Below are positions 25,595 to 35,079 of a DNA stretch of 64,000 nt, piece after piece. The notes under the pieces are model-generated. The model had not been told where the DNA came from and made no database searches. It saw nothing but the letters and a program-made list of their open reading frames with translations. Within the stretch, counting starts at the first letter, position 1, and each line of letters begins with the position of its first letter. Source of the DNA: Pantoea piersonii (GTDB taxonomy: Bacteria; Pseudomonadota; Gammaproteobacteria; Enterobacterales; Enterobacteriaceae); assembly GCF_003612015.1 (NCBI RefSeq), contig NZ_RARB01000005.1:1-64000 (forward strand), in the 5' to 3' direction. The position numbers and the translations under genes were made by a program.

Positions 25595-26197
25595 TTACAG
25601 CAGACCTTCCGACTTCATGGCGGCAATCACAGACGGGCGCTGCGCATGGGTCGCGGCAAAACGTTGCAGCGCTGGCCAGCGATCCAGGCTGAAGTCAACC
25701 ACGCGGAACCAGCTCAGCACGTTGAAGAGATACGCATCGGCAATGGTGAAATGGTTAGCGTAAAGGAAGCTGTTATCGCCCAGCGCTTCTGCCAGCCAGT
25801 CAAGGCGTTTGGTCAGCGTAGCGGTTGCCGCCGCCTTCCACTCTGGCGTTATGGCCGGATTGAAGAAAGCGCCGATGCCCTTGTGCAGTTCGGTTGAAAT
25901 AAAGTTCATCCACTCCAGCACCGCATAGCGCGCTTCGCCGCTTGCCGCCAGCAAATTGCTCTCCGGCTTCAGGTCCGCCAGGTACTGCGCGATTACGGCG
26001 CCTTCGGTCAGTACGTGACCATTATCCAGCTGCAACGCCGGCACATAGCCCTTGCTGTTGATCGCCAGGAAATCTTCGCCTTCTTCGGTACGTTTGGTTT
26101 TCAAATCCACCGCGACGGAGGTATGCGGCAAACCGGTTTCGTGCAGAACGATATGGGTAGTCAGCGAACAGGCGCCCGCTTTGTAGAAAAGTTTCAT
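25595..26197 (-). CDS. gstA: glutathione S-transferase GstA
   Basis: The 200-residue cytosolic glutathione transferase is a close relative of E. coli GstA. The N-terminal thioredoxin-fold domain starts MKLFYKAGACSLTTHIVLHETGLP, including Tyr5/Cys10 of the beta-class active site; SKGYVPALQLDNGHVLTEGAVIAQYLAD carries the cis-Pro loop and glutathione-binding Glu/Ser. The helical C-terminal domain has FTIADAYLFNVLSW. It conjugates glutathione to electrophiles. It is monocistronic and converges on ahr. Confidence 0.92.
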   Translation of the reverse strand: MKLFYKAGACSLTTHIVLHETGLPHTSVAVDLKTKRTEEGEDFLAINSKGYVPALQLDNGHVLTEGAVIAQYLADLKPESNLLAASGEARYAVLEWMNFISTELHKGIGAFFNPAITPEWKAAATATLTKRLDWLAEALGDNSFLYANHFTIADAYLFNVLSWFRVVDFSLDRWPALQRFAATHAQRPSVIAAMKSEGLL

Positions 26198-26444
26198 CTC
26201 GTTGTAATCCCTGTTTTGTTTTTTTGCCGCCGCAGTCTACGGCAGCGCAGGCCGCTCGCGCCATTGCCTTTTGTGCTAATGCCGGGAATTCACCGATTTT
26301 CCGTCGCGCGGCAGAGCGGATAACGCGGTTAAACCCTGCGGCGAATTACAGGCCATAGCCTAGACTTAAGGTTCGCCTGCGGGATGCCGCAGCTGATGAG
26401 GGCCAGCCGGCGCTGGCTTGCAGGATGCACTGACGGGAGAGACT

Positions 26445-26978
26445 ATGCTGTGGTTGTGGAATACTTTGATCGTGTTGCTGACCGTCGTCGCGATGGAAAT
26501 TACTGCCGCGCTGTCGCACAAATATATTATGCATGGATGGGGATGGGGCTGGCATCGGTCGCACCATGAGCCGCACACCGGCTGGTTTGAAATCAACGAT
26601 CTTTACGCGGTGGTATTCGCCTTACTGGCGATTGCGTTGATCTACCTGGGCAGCCGAGGCGTCTGGCCGCTGCAGTGGATAGGCGCAGGTATGACGCTTT
26701 ACGGGCTGCTCTATTTTATCGTGCATGACGGCCTGGTCCATCAGCGCTGGCCCTTTAAGTACATTCCGCGCCGCGGCTACTTTAAACGACTCTATATGGC
26801 GCATCGTATGCACCATGCGGTGCGCGGCCGGGAAGACTGCGTCTCGTTCGGCTTCCTTTATGCGCCGCCGCTGTCAAAATTGCAGGCGACGCTGCGTCAG
26901 CGACACGGGCGCCAGACTAACGCGGACGCTGCCAAAGCTCAGCCGGACGCGACGGCGAAGCGGCCGCCCGAGATTTGA
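26445..26978 (+). CDS. crtZ: beta-carotene hydroxylase CrtZ
   Basis: A 177-residue membrane di-iron hydroxylase that adds 3-hydroxyl groups to beta-carotene to give zeaxanthin. The histidine clusters are intact: HKYIMH, HRSHHEPH, HDGLVHQ and HRMHHAVRG, between three to four membrane helices. The ATG at 26445 has GGGAG upstream; an in-frame start at 26418 lacks one. It is transcribed opposite to the rest of the pigment cluster and its 3' end overlaps crtB by 62 bases, as in other Pantoea-type clusters. The last 30 residues are a polar extension. Confidence 0.95.
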   Translation: MLWLWNTLIVLLTVVAMEITAALSHKYIMHGWGWGWHRSHHEPHTGWFEINDLYAVVFALLAIALIYLGSRGVWPLQWIGAGMTLYGLLYFIVHDGLVHQRWPFKYIPRRGYFKRLYMAHRMHHAVRGREDCVSFGFLYAPPLSKLQATLRQRHGRQTNADAAKAQPDATAKRPPEI

Positions 26979-27846
26979 CCGCCTGCGCCGCGCCAGCCGC
27001 CAGCAGCAGGAGCTTCTCCTGTTTGCTGGTGGACTGACGGCAATCCCAGGCGGTTTCCCCCGCGCGATAGACCTTTACCCCGATGCGCCGATAGACCTCT
27101 TTCGCCGTGGCGATCGCCCAGGCGGAGCGCAGCGGCAGCCCGGCCAGGCCCGCCGAGGCGGAGGCGTAGTAGGGTTCCGCCTCGCTTACCAGCCGACGCG
27201 CCAGCCCCGCCAGCGCTGGGCGATGGTGGCGATCGGCGAAGTGGAGCCGATCCAGTCCGGCCTCCTCCAGCCAGCTTTCCGGCAGATAACAGCGCCCGAC
27301 CCGGGCATCCTCGACAATATCGCGCGCAATGTTGGTCAGCTGAAAGGCGATGCCGAGATCGCAGGCGCGATCCAGGATGGCCGCGTCGCGCACGCCCATA
27401 ATTTGCGCCATCATCAGTCCTACCACGCCTGCGACGTGGTAGCAGTAGCGCAGCGTATCCTGAAAGGTTTCATAGCGTGCGCCACGCACGTCCATGGCGA
27501 ACCCCTCCAGATGATCGAAGGCGTAAGCCGGGGAGATATCATGGGCGAGCGCCACCTCCTGAAAGGCGGCGAAGGCTGGTTCATGCATTTGCGCGCCCGC
27601 ATAAGCCTGGCGGGTTTTTAGTTCCAGATGAGCCAGCCGCTGCTGCGGCGTTTGCGTTGAGGGGAGGTCGCCAGGAAACCCCAGCTGCTGATCGTCGATC
27701 ACGTCGTCGCAGTGGCGGCACCAGGCGTAGAGCATCAGCACGCTGCGGCGCGTTTTCGCGTCAAACAGCTTAGACGCGGTGGCGAAGCTCTTTGAGCCCA
27801 CCTCCATTGTCTCTACCGCGTGGTGCAGCAGCGTCGGATTATTCAT
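26917..27846 (-). CDS. crtB: phytoene synthase CrtB
   Basis: A 309-residue phytoene synthase that condenses two geranylgeranyl diphosphates head to head. Both Asp-rich motifs are present: DDVID at residues 47-51 and NIARDIVED at residues 172-180, plus RRSVLMLYAWCR. It is the last gene of the leftward operon and overlaps crtI by 8 bases, so translation is coupled. The 3' end overlaps crtZ on the other strand. Confidence 0.96.
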   Translation of the reverse strand: MNNPTLLHHAVETMEVGSKSFATASKLFDAKTRRSVLMLYAWCRHCDDVIDDQQLGFPGDLPSTQTPQQRLAHLELKTRQAYAGAQMHEPAFAAFQEVALAHDISPAYAFDHLEGFAMDVRGARYETFQDTLRYCYHVAGVVGLMMAQIMGVRDAAILDRACDLGIAFQLTNIARDIVEDARVGRCYLPESWLEEAGLDRLHFADRHHRPALAGLARRLVSEAEPYYASASAGLAGLPLRSAWAIATAKEVYRRIGVKVYRAGETAWDCRQSTSKQEKLLLLAAGAAQAVKSRAAASPSRPAELWQRPR

Positions 27847-29320
27847 GCAGATCCTCCAGCATCAGGCTTGCGGTCGCTTTGGCTGAGCCGATCACGCCGG
27901 GAATGCCTGCTCCCGGATGCGTGCCTGCGCCGACCAGATAGAGATTGTGAATGTGGCTGTCGCGGTTATGCGGCCGGAACCAGGCGCTCTGCCGCAAAAT
28001 TGGCTCAACGGAAAAAGCGGAGCCCTGATAGGCATTAAGCTCGTCGCGAAAATCGAACGGCGTAAACATGCGGTGCGTCACCAGCTGGCTGCGCAAGCCG
28101 GGCATATAGTGCTCTTCCAGATAGGCGAAAATGCGATCGCGCAGATGCGGCCCCTCTACGTTCCAGTCAAGGTCGGCGGTGCCAAGATGAGGAACCGGCG
28201 CCAGCACGTAATAGCTGCCGCAGCCTGGCGGCGCAAGCGAAGGGTCAGTGACGCAGGGCGCATGCAGGTAGAGGGAAAAATCCTCCGCCAGCCCGTCGTG
28301 GTTAAAGATTTCGTCAATCAGCTCGCGGTAGCGCGGGCCGAAGCAGACGGTGTGGTGCGCCAGCTGATCGTGATGATGATTCAGGCCGAAATAGAGCACG
28401 AACAGCGAGTTGCTCATGCGCTTGCCTTTCAGTTTTCTGCCCTGGGCCGCAGCGGCGGGATGCTGAGCGAGCAGGTCGCTGTAGGTATGCACCACATCAG
28501 CATTGGAGGCAACCGCGCGGGTCTCAAATACCCGGCCATCTTCCAGATGCACGGCGGAAATCGCGGCATCCTTCGCTTCGATATGGCTGACGCGCGCATT
28601 CAATTCCAGCGTGCCGCCTAAATCCTGAAACAGTCGCAGCATGCCCTGAACCAGCGCGCCGGTGCCGCCGCGCGGAAACCAGACGCCCCATTCCCGCTCC
28701 AGCGCATGGATCAGCGTATAGATTGAAGAGGTAGCGAAGGGGTTGCCACCTACCAGCAGAGAGTGAAAAGAGAAAGCCTGGCGCAGCTTATCATCCTCAA
28801 TAAAGCTCGCCACCTTGCTGTAGACGCTGCGCCACGCCTGCAGCCGCGCCAGCTGAGGGGCGGCGCGCAGCATATCGCGAAACGAAAGAAAGGGTACGGT
28901 GCCGAGCTTAAGATAGCCTTCGGCGAACACCGCGCGCGAGTAGTCGAGAAAGCGCTGATAGCCTGCTACGTCGCGCGGATTGAATTTACGGATCTCCGCC
29001 TCCAGCCGCGCCTGATCGTTGTCATAGCTAAACACCTCGCCCGACTCCCAACAGAGCCGGTAGAAGGGCGTGACCGGCAGCAGCTCAACGTAGTCACGCA
29101 TCGATTTGCCCGCCAGCGTGAACAGCTCTTCGATGGTGCTGGGGTCGGTAATAACCGTGGGGCCAGCATCAAACGTAAAGCCCTGATCCTGATAAACATA
29201 AGCGCGGCCGCCTGGCTTGTCGCGCTGCTCCAGCAGTCGCGTTGGAATGCCTGCCGCCTGCAGGCGAATCGCCAGCGCCAGTCCGCCAAATCCTGCGCCA
29301 ATTACCGTGGTCTGCTTCAT
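27839..29320 (-). CDS. crtI: phytoene desaturase CrtI
   Basis: A 493-residue FAD-dependent phytoene desaturase that converts phytoene to lycopene in four desaturations. The N-terminal FAD motif is VIGAGFGGLALAIRLQAAGIPTRLLEQRDKPGGRAYVY, and the C-terminal GAGTHPGAGIPGVIGSAKATASLML is the carotenoid desaturase signature. It overlaps crtY by 4 bases (ATGA) at its start and crtB by 8 at its end. Confidence 0.96.
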   Translation of the reverse strand: MKQTTVIGAGFGGLALAIRLQAAGIPTRLLEQRDKPGGRAYVYQDQGFTFDAGPTVITDPSTIEELFTLAGKSMRDYVELLPVTPFYRLCWESGEVFSYDNDQARLEAEIRKFNPRDVAGYQRFLDYSRAVFAEGYLKLGTVPFLSFRDMLRAAPQLARLQAWRSVYSKVASFIEDDKLRQAFSFHSLLVGGNPFATSSIYTLIHALEREWGVWFPRGGTGALVQGMLRLFQDLGGTLELNARVSHIEAKDAAISAVHLEDGRVFETRAVASNADVVHTYSDLLAQHPAAAAQGRKLKGKRMSNSLFVLYFGLNHHHDQLAHHTVCFGPRYRELIDEIFNHDGLAEDFSLYLHAPCVTDPSLAPPGCGSYYVLAPVPHLGTADLDWNVEGPHLRDRIFAYLEEHYMPGLRSQLVTHRMFTPFDFRDELNAYQGSAFSVEPILRQSAWFRPHNRDSHIHNLYLVGAGTHPGAGIPGVIGSAKATASLMLEDLHE

Positions 29321-30480
29321 CGTGATGTTCTTCGTCCAGAAGGTTGAGTGAGAATAGCCTGTATCGCCGCCAGTACCGGCACCGGCGGTTTGCCGCTAAG
29401 AATGCGCGCCCGGTCGGCCCAGGTTAGCCGCCCGGCGTAAAATCGGGCAATCAACCCCTCCGGCAGGCCATAAAAACGCTGCATGACGCGCCAGCGTTGA
29501 TCCGCATCAGCGGCCAGAAACAGCATGCGGTTAAGCATGCGAAAGAAGCCCTGTTCCCGCCACGCCGCCTGGGCGAAGCGGTGAATACGCGGCGCGAGCG
29601 CGTCAGGCGAAAAATTCTGCTCCGTCGCCAGCGCGTCCGCCAGCGACGCCGCCAGCGGTAGTGAATAGCCGGTGGTGGGATGGAAAAGCCCGGCGCGCAG
29701 GCCGACACAGGGCTGACGATGATGCCAGAAACGTTCGAAGTCGCCCGCCAGCGTAATCGGCAGCGCGCCGCGCTCTTCACGTATCAGCGTCGCCAGCTGC
29801 CAGCCCTGTCGGGCGGCGTAATCGCAGATATTCTGACGCGCCTGCGCCGCCGCCAGCGAGGCGTCGTCAATGTAGTGCGTATCTTCGATCAGCAGACGCG
29901 TCGGCGAGAGCGGCAGCGTATAGACGAAACGATAGCCGCCCTGCTGGTCGACGGTAGCGTCCATCAGAATCGGCCCTTCAAGCTGATGAGGCTGACTCAG
30001 CGTCCACTCCTGACCCACAAAGGCCTGAAAGCCGATCTGCAGAGCGGCGTCGGGCTGATAGCCGCGACCGTCAATCACGGCGCGGGCGCGCAGCACTTCG
30101 CCGCTGGCGAGCTGAACGTGGTCAGGCCCGCAGCAGGCGACGGTCTGATTAAGCCGCAGCGCGTCGCCGAGCGCTGCGCGCAGCACCTCGTCAAAGCGCG
30201 ATGAGGTTACGCAGAAATAGCCGCTGTCGAGCTGGCGCGTCAGCTGTGGAAAGCGCACTTCGTAGTGCGGCCAGTGGTGCGCCACCAGCGGCGCAATCCA
30301 CTGATGCTGCTGGTCGCTGAGGTCGTCTGCGTGAAAGCACCAGGTATGATTGCCGCCCGCTCTGGCGTCGGCATCCAGAACCAGCACGCGCAGATCTGGC
30401 TGCTGCTGTTTAAGGCGCAGCGCCAGCAGACCATTCGCCAGCCCCGCCCCCAGCAACAGCAGATCATACTGCGATGTCAT
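29317..30480 (-). CDS. crtY: lycopene beta-cyclase CrtY
   Basis: A 387-residue CrtY-type lycopene cyclase that forms both beta-ionone rings of beta-carotene. The dinucleotide motif is [19 protein letters not shown], followed by GGNHTWCFHADDLS and, further on, LRAGLFHPTTGYSLPLAASLADAL. It overlaps crtX by 17 bases at its start, an unusually long coupling overlap. Length is typical of the family. Confidence 0.95.
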   Translation of the reverse strand: MTSQYDLLLLGAGLANGLLALRLKQQQPDLRVLVLDADARAGGNHTWCFHADDLSDQQHQWIAPLVAHHWPHYEVRFPQLTRQLDSGYFCVTSSRFDEVLRAALGDALRLNQTVACCGPDHVQLASGEVLRARAVIDGRGYQPDAALQIGFQAFVGQEWTLSQPHQLEGPILMDATVDQQGGYRFVYTLPLSPTRLLIEDTHYIDDASLAAAQARQNICDYAARQGWQLATLIREERGALPITLAGDFERFWHHRQPCVGLRAGLFHPTTGYSLPLAASLADALATEQNFSPDALAPRIHRFAQAAWREQGFFRMLNRMLFLAADADQRWRVMQRFYGLPEGLIARFYAGRLTWADRARILSGKPPVPVLAAIQAILTQPSGRRTSR

Positions 30481-31753
30481 AATTTTTCTCCGCGCGAACT
30501 GGCTGGCGCGTCAGCAGCGCGCGCTCAGTGATATCGGCCGCGCGTTCAACGCCGCCGCAGGTTGCCAGCTGCGGCTGCAGCAGCGACATACGCTGTTTAA
30601 TCGCCTGGTCTTCCAGCAAGCGACTCAGGCGGCGCGCAATCTGATGGCTGGTGGCGAAGCGCGAGGCGCGAATGCCCAGCCCATGGTGCGTCAGGCGCGC
30701 GGCGATGCCGGGCTGGTCAAAGGCGAGCGGGATCGCCAGTAGCGGCGTTCCCTGCGCCACGGCATCCAGCACCGTATTCAGGCCACCGTGGGTGATCGCT
30801 ATATCCGCCTGCGCCAGCGCGGCGCGCTGATCGACAAAAGCGGCGACCTGTGCCGCCCCTGCGCGCACTAATTTGCGCGCCTGGAAATCGCTCAGGCCGC
30901 CGCAGTGGGCGATCAACAGCTCTGCCTGCAGTTCGCGGCAGGCTTTCGTCAGGGTTTTAAACAGCCCATAGCGGCCACCCTGCAGCGTGCCGAGAGAGGC
31001 GAAAATGCGCGGCTGTTTGCCGTCGCTAAACAGCGGTGTCGCGGTCGATACCGCAGGCTCGCGCAGCGGGCCGGTCGCATGAAAGTGCGCGGGCAGCTCA
31101 CGGCGCGGAAAGTCGAGCGCGTGCGGCAGCTGGCTAATCTGCGCCAGCGGCGACAAACACTGATGCGGCTGGCGTTCGCCTGCGAGGCCAAAGGCGCGGG
31201 CATAGTGCGCCAGCACGCGATCGTGGCTGCGCATCAGCCAGTCATAGATTTTTTCGCTGGAGGCGAATCGCTCCCGCGCGGCGCTGCTGGTCCCCCACAG
31301 AAAAGGCATCACCGGCAGCGGGAAATGTGCTTCGCGGTTCACGGGCAGGGCGCAGGCGACCGACACGAAGGGCAGCTGCATCGCCTCCGCCACCAGCCCG
31401 CCGGCGGGTGCCATCTGGTCGACAATCAGGCCATCCACCGCCAGCGAACGCAGCGCGTTGGGCAGTTCGCGGCACAGCATATCGGTGCTGCTGGCCATAT
31501 CGCCGATCAGACGCAGAATACCTAAACCGCCAGGGTGCGCTGCCAGCTGCAGCGTGCGATCGAGCGTGCCGACAGGGTGCGTTTCCAGCCCGACGGCGTG
31601 AAAACCGATGGCCGTATTGTTAAGCAGCGCGGCGGCATCCGCCTGCTGGATAAAGGTGACGCGATGGCCCCGCGCTATCAGCGTTTGCGCCAGCGCCTGC
31701 AGCGCGCGCATATGGCTGTAAAAGGGCGGCGCGATCGCCGCGAAATGGCTCAT
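30464..31753 (-). CDS. crtX: zeaxanthin glucosyltransferase CrtX
   Basis: A 429-residue UDP-glycosyltransferase of the GT1 family that glucosylates the hydroxyls of zeaxanthin. The donor-binding motif is [45 protein letters not shown], and the N-terminus [23 protein letters not shown] is typical of CrtX. It makes the final product zeaxanthin diglucoside, which gives polar yellow pigment. The ATG overlaps the idi stop by 4 bases. Confidence 0.95.
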   Translation of the reverse strand: MSHFAAIAPPFYSHMRALQALAQTLIARGHRVTFIQQADAAALLNNTAIGFHAVGLETHPVGTLDRTLQLAAHPGGLGILRLIGDMASSTDMLCRELPNALRSLAVDGLIVDQMAPAGGLVAEAMQLPFVSVACALPVNREAHFPLPVMPFLWGTSSAARERFASSEKIYDWLMRSHDRVLAHYARAFGLAGERQPHQCLSPLAQISQLPHALDFPRRELPAHFHATGPLREPAVSTATPLFSDGKQPRIFASLGTLQGGRYGLFKTLTKACRELQAELLIAHCGGLSDFQARKLVRAGAAQVAAFVDQRAALAQADIAITHGGLNTVLDAVAQGTPLLAIPLAFDQPGIAARLTHHGLGIRASRFATSHQIARRLSRLLEDQAIKQRMSLLQPQLATCGGVERAADITERALLTRQPVRAEKNYDIAV

Positions 31754-32784
31754 TGCCTCTCTCCGCTGCGCTGCAGCGGCGCGAGGCGCAGCTCACGCAG
31801 GTTTGCGCTGCCGGTACAGAAGCAGACGACCCGCAGCTGTTCGATCAGCGTCTGAAAATGCGTAATAACCGCGTCGGCGGAGTGCAGGGCGCTGCTGAGC
31901 ACCGCCGCAGCCTGGCCGACGATATCCGCGCCCAGCCGCAGCGCTTTCGCCGCATCGATGCCGTCGCGAATGCCGCCGGAGGCGATAAGCGGCATAGCGG
32001 GCAGCCTGTCGCGCACTGCGCGCAGCGCTTCGTCGGTCGGGATGCCCCAGTCGGCGAAGGCCATCGCCACCGCGCGCTGCTGCGCGTTGCTGGCTCGCTC
32101 GCCCTCAACCGCCGCCCAGCTGGTGCCGCCTGCGCCCGCTACATCGATCATGCTGACGCCCGCTTCGGCGAGCCGCTGTGCGACCTGCGGCGAGATGCCC
32201 GCTCCCACTTCTTTCACCACCACCGGCACGGGCAGCGACTTCACCAGCTGCGCAATCGCCTCCAGCACGCCGCGCCAGTCGCGATCGCCGCCGCGCTGCA
32301 AGGCCTCCTGCAGGGGATTCAGATGGACGATCAGCGCATCCGCTTCAATCATGCTTACCGCGTTGAGCGCCAGTCGGCGGCCCTGTTCGCCCAGGATCTG
32401 CGCCGCGCCAAGGTTCGCCAGCAGCGGGATATCGGGAGCGATACGGCGCAGATCGCGCGTCAGGCCAAAGTTGTTTTCGCTTTCCAGCGCCACGCGCTGC
32501 GAGCCTACGCCGAGCGCCAGGCCAAGCGTCTGCGCCGCCTCGGCGAGATGGTGATTGATCGCGCGCGCGCGCGTTGCGCCGCCGGTCATCGAACTGATAA
32601 GAAAAGGGGCCTGCATGCTGCGGTTGAACAGACGGGTGCGCAGATCGATCTGATCCAGATGCAGCTCCGGCAGGGCGCAGTGGGTGAAATGCCAGCGGGC
32701 GAAGCTGCCCGGTGCCGGCGTGGTGTTACGCAGAACAATGTCCAGATGATCGTTTTTGCGTTTCGTCAGGTCCGTGTCCTTCAT
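31750..32784 (-). CDS. fni: type 2 isopentenyl diphosphate isomerase
   Basis: A 344-residue FMN- and NADPH-dependent type 2 IPP isomerase, often named idi in pigment clusters. It begins [10 protein letters not shown]; the flavin and substrate segments [77 protein letters not shown] and [26 protein letters not shown] are intact. It balances IPP and DMAPP for crtE. Its presence links the cluster to the P. agglomerans type rather than to P. ananatis, whose cluster lacks it. Confidence 0.94.
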   Translation of the reverse strand: MKDTDLTKRKNDHLDIVLRNTTPAPGSFARWHFTHCALPELHLDQIDLRTRLFNRSMQAPFLISSMTGGATRARAINHHLAEAAQTLGLALGVGSQRVALESENNFGLTRDLRRIAPDIPLLANLGAAQILGEQGRRLALNAVSMIEADALIVHLNPLQEALQRGGDRDWRGVLEAIAQLVKSLPVPVVVKEVGAGISPQVAQRLAEAGVSMIDVAGAGGTSWAAVEGERASNAQQRAVAMAFADWGIPTDEALRAVRDRLPAMPLIASGGIRDGIDAAKALRLGADIVGQAAAVLSSALHSADAVITHFQTLIEQLRVVCFCTGSANLRELRLAPLQRSGERQ

Positions 32785-32818
32785 TGCTGCTCCATATACT
32801 CAGACGGGAAACGCGCGG

Positions 32819-33727
32819 TCAGCCGACCATAGCGAGTTTTTTTTCGAACCAGGCCTGCACAAAATGCCGGGTGGAGTAGCCGCTGCTGCAGGCGGAGGCG
32901 AGATGGCGATCGGCGCGCCGCAGATGATCGCGCAGGCGTTTTTCGACCACTTTGCTGCCCAGCATATTGACCAGCGTTGATTTCCCCACGTCCTGATGCG
33001 CATCTTTTCCGGTGTCGCTCTGTCCGTCGCTCAGATCGTCCAGCAGCTGAAACGCCTGGCCAAGATCCCGCGCGAAGCGGTGCAGCTTTTCACGCGACTC
33101 CAGCGGCGCGCCAGCAACAACGGAGGCCATCTGCATCGCCGCGCTAAACAGCGCGCTGGTTTTAAAATGATTGGTGAGCTGAATAGCGTCAGCGCTGCGC
33201 GGCTGTGCGCCTTCGGTCAGATCGCGGAACTGTCCCTGCACCAGGCCCTGAATGCCGACAGAGTGGGAGAGTTCAGCCACGGCCTGCGTCTTCGCCTGGC
33301 TGCTGATGCCGTCGGCCAGCGCAATCACGCCAAAGGCGCGGCTCAGCAGGGCGACGGCCGCAAGGATCGCGACCGGTTCGCCGAACTGACGATGAATGGT
33401 TGGGCGACCGCGCCGCAGTTCGGCATCGTCCATACAGGGAATATCGTCGAGTATCAGTGAGGCGGCATGCACCATTTCAATGGCGCAGGCGAGGTCCAGC
33501 AGACCGCTGAGTTCATCGCGGTAGCCAAGGTCGTGAGCAGCCAGCATCAGCAGCACCGGCCGAATACGTTTACCCGGCGCCAGCGCGCCTTCGCGCATGG
33601 CGAGACCCACGCAGTCGCGTTCGCTTTCCACAGGCAGCAGCCGATCGAGACGCTGCTCGATACTGGTCAGTAATATCAGGGGATCGCTGGGGATGAGGGT
33701 AAGATCTCTTTCAGCAAAAATGGTCAT
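32819..33727 (-). CDS. crtE: geranylgeranyl diphosphate synthase CrtE
   Basis: A 302-residue polyprenyl synthase that makes geranylgeranyl diphosphate from IPP and allylic substrates. The first Asp-rich motif is DDIPCMDD at residues 94-101 and the second DDLSD in GQAFQLLDDLSDGQSDTGKD; GKRIRP and GQFRDL are also present. The ATG at 33727 has AAGGA 9 bases upstream; an in-frame extension to 33805 lacks support. It is the first gene of the operon, 34 bases before idi. Confidence 0.95.
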   Translation of the reverse strand: MTIFAERDLTLIPSDPLILLTSIEQRLDRLLPVESERDCVGLAMREGALAPGKRIRPVLLMLAAHDLGYRDELSGLLDLACAIEMVHAASLILDDIPCMDDAELRRGRPTIHRQFGEPVAILAAVALLSRAFGVIALADGISSQAKTQAVAELSHSVGIQGLVQGQFRDLTEGAQPRSADAIQLTNHFKTSALFSAAMQMASVVAGAPLESREKLHRFARDLGQAFQLLDDLSDGQSDTGKDAHQDVGKSTLVNMLGSKVVEKRLRDHLRRADRHLASACSSGYSTRHFVQAWFEKKLAMVG

Positions 33728-33950
33728 GATGGCAGTCCTTACTTGCAGGTGAGCGTCGGCCTGTCGTGATTGCAATGAACAAAGTGGCGCTAAAGGAGCC
33801 ATCATTAAAAAGCAGTGCGATTATTTTTAGAGCCGCCGCGAACTTAGCGTGGTTGTTTTGTTTTGACGCGGCGGTGAAATAAAGCGTAGTCGAGAATTTT
33901 CGGGCTGAAAGGCAAAACGGGAATAAGTGGCAATAAAACAATAATTTTAC

Positions 33951-34535
33951 TCACGAACTAAGTGCGGTCTCGGAGGGTGACGGCTCGCTGGTAAGCAGCT
34001 GATTAAGCAAAGCGACAGCCTGTTGAACCTCCTGCGGCGTCAGGGCGCCATCTTTGGCAAAGCGAACGATTCCTTGCCTGTCCAGCAGAACGACGGCGGA
34101 GCCGTGCGGCGTCAGTTGCCAGTTGTTTTGCGCCACGCCGCTGCTGTCGATAACAAAGTGTTGCCAGGGCGCGTCGCGTTTACTCGATTTGATGCTGCGC
34201 TCGACGAAAATGGCGCTGCCGGGGATAGCGTCGTCGGTATTGACGATGGTGGTGGTCTGAAAGCGGCTGCGCGGAAAGTTTGCCTGCTGGATCGCAGCGA
34301 TCAGCGGCGCGTTTTGCTCTTTGGCCGAAAGCCGTCCCGCGACGTGAATGACCATGCGCACTTTGCCGGTCAGCGACTGGCTGCTCCAGCGCTGATAGCC
34401 CAGCATTTCATGCTGCAGCACCAGTTCGCCTTCGTTAGCGATAAAAATCGGGGGAAGGGGTTTTCCCGTTTCAAAAGTATGCGCGCCGGCCAGGCAGGGG
34501 AAAAGAAAGGGGATAAGCAGCAGGAAGGGTTTCAC
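33951..34535 (-). CDS. ytfJ: YtfJ family protein
   Basis: This 194-residue periplasmic protein matches E. coli YtfJ: signal peptide MKPFLLLIPFLFPCLAGA, then HTFETGKPLPPIFIANEGELVL, HVAGRLSAKEQNAPLIAAI, FQTTTIVNTDDAIPGSAIFV and VLLDRQGIVRFAKDGALTPQEVQQ. The fold is thioredoxin-like but the CxxC active site is missing, as in the family. The GTG at 34535 has GAGGA upstream; a TTG at 34547 is in frame without a site. Function is unknown. Confidence 0.87.
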   Translation of the reverse strand: MKPFLLLIPFLFPCLAGAHTFETGKPLPPIFIANEGELVLQHEMLGYQRWSSQSLTGKVRMVIHVAGRLSAKEQNAPLIAAIQQANFPRSRFQTTTIVNTDDAIPGSAIFVERSIKSSKRDAPWQHFVIDSSGVAQNNWQLTPHGSAVVLLDRQGIVRFAKDGALTPQEVQQAVALLNQLLTSEPSPSETALSS

Positions 34536-34687
34536 GTATCCTCGCAAGCAGAAGAGAAGAGCCTCAAGCCTGGGCGAAAAAGCGCCGCTTCGCCAGTCAG
34601 GAAAATATGAATTTTTACGCCTGGGTCAAAAATTAATCACTTGTTCACTGCGCCAGATCAAACAACTCGCTCTAAAAGGAATCGAAG

Positions 34688-34723
34688 ATGCAGATATACA
34701 TTCGCAAAAGGAGACGGATATGA
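34688..34723 (+). CDS. possible 11-residue leader peptide
   Basis: An ATG with AAAGGA 7 bases upstream opens MQIYIRKRRRI, ending TGA that overlaps the ATG of the next gene (ATGA). The Arg codons AGG AGA CGG are rare codons and also form the ribosome binding site of the downstream gene, so the overlap may couple the two. It may be a chance frame. Confidence 0.35.
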   Translation: MQIYIRKRRRI

Positions 34724-34932
34724 AAAGTGAGTTAATGACGCTTTCAGAATTTGCACGTTACCTTGGCGTATCGCCGCTGAGGCTGGTTCGTGCATACTGT
34801 AATCGGGGATCGCTGGAGGGTGTGCCGCTGCCGGAACCAATGGAAAATGTGGCGTTCAGGGAACGCTGCTGGTCGCGTGAGGAGGTGCGCCAGTTCAGAC
34901 ACCGGCTGCAGCGTGTTCAGCACCATACATAA
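34720..34932 (+). CDS. AlpA/excisionase-like small DNA-binding protein
   Basis: A 70-residue protein with a winged or MerR-like helix-turn-helix: MTLSEFARYLGVSPLRLVRAYCNRGSLEGVPLPEP followed by WSREEVRQFRHRL. This layout is that of AlpA and phage excisionases, which act as small activators or directionality factors. No integrase, phage gene or att site lies nearby. AGGAGACGG precedes the ATG. It is followed by a large nested hairpin. Target is unknown. Confidence 0.65.
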   Translation: MKSELMTLSEFARYLGVSPLRLVRAYCNRGSLEGVPLPEPMENVAFRERCWSREEVRQFRHRLQRVQHHT

Positions 34933-34968
34933 CAAAAAACAGATAGCGCTGAGGTTGATCCGCGCGGT

Positions 34969-35043
34969 AATACGGGCAGCACAGCCGGTTGCAAAAAGGC
35001 GCAGGGCCTTTCGGCGCGACCGGCCATGCTGCCCGTATTTTAT
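34969..35043. terminator. 71-bp nested palindrome ending in a T-run
   Basis: Perfect 13-bp outer arms (34969-34981 with 35027-35039), an inner GCCGGT/ACCGGC stem (34984-34989 with 35019-35024) and a third AAAGGC/GCCTTT stem (34995-35000 with 35006-35011) nest inside one another. TTTTATC follows on the plus strand. It lies between the AlpA-like gene and the convergent pirin gene and may end both. The size is unusual for a simple terminator. Confidence 0.6.
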
Positions 35044-35079
35044 CAAGGTGCCACAGGCTGTAGAAACGGCCGCGCGGTT

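Noticed and set aside
31753..32832. Long plus-strand open frame (359 codons) opposite idi
   Set aside because: It is the antisense of a well-supported gene; GC-rich codon bias leaves long shadows. No ribosome binding site or homology.
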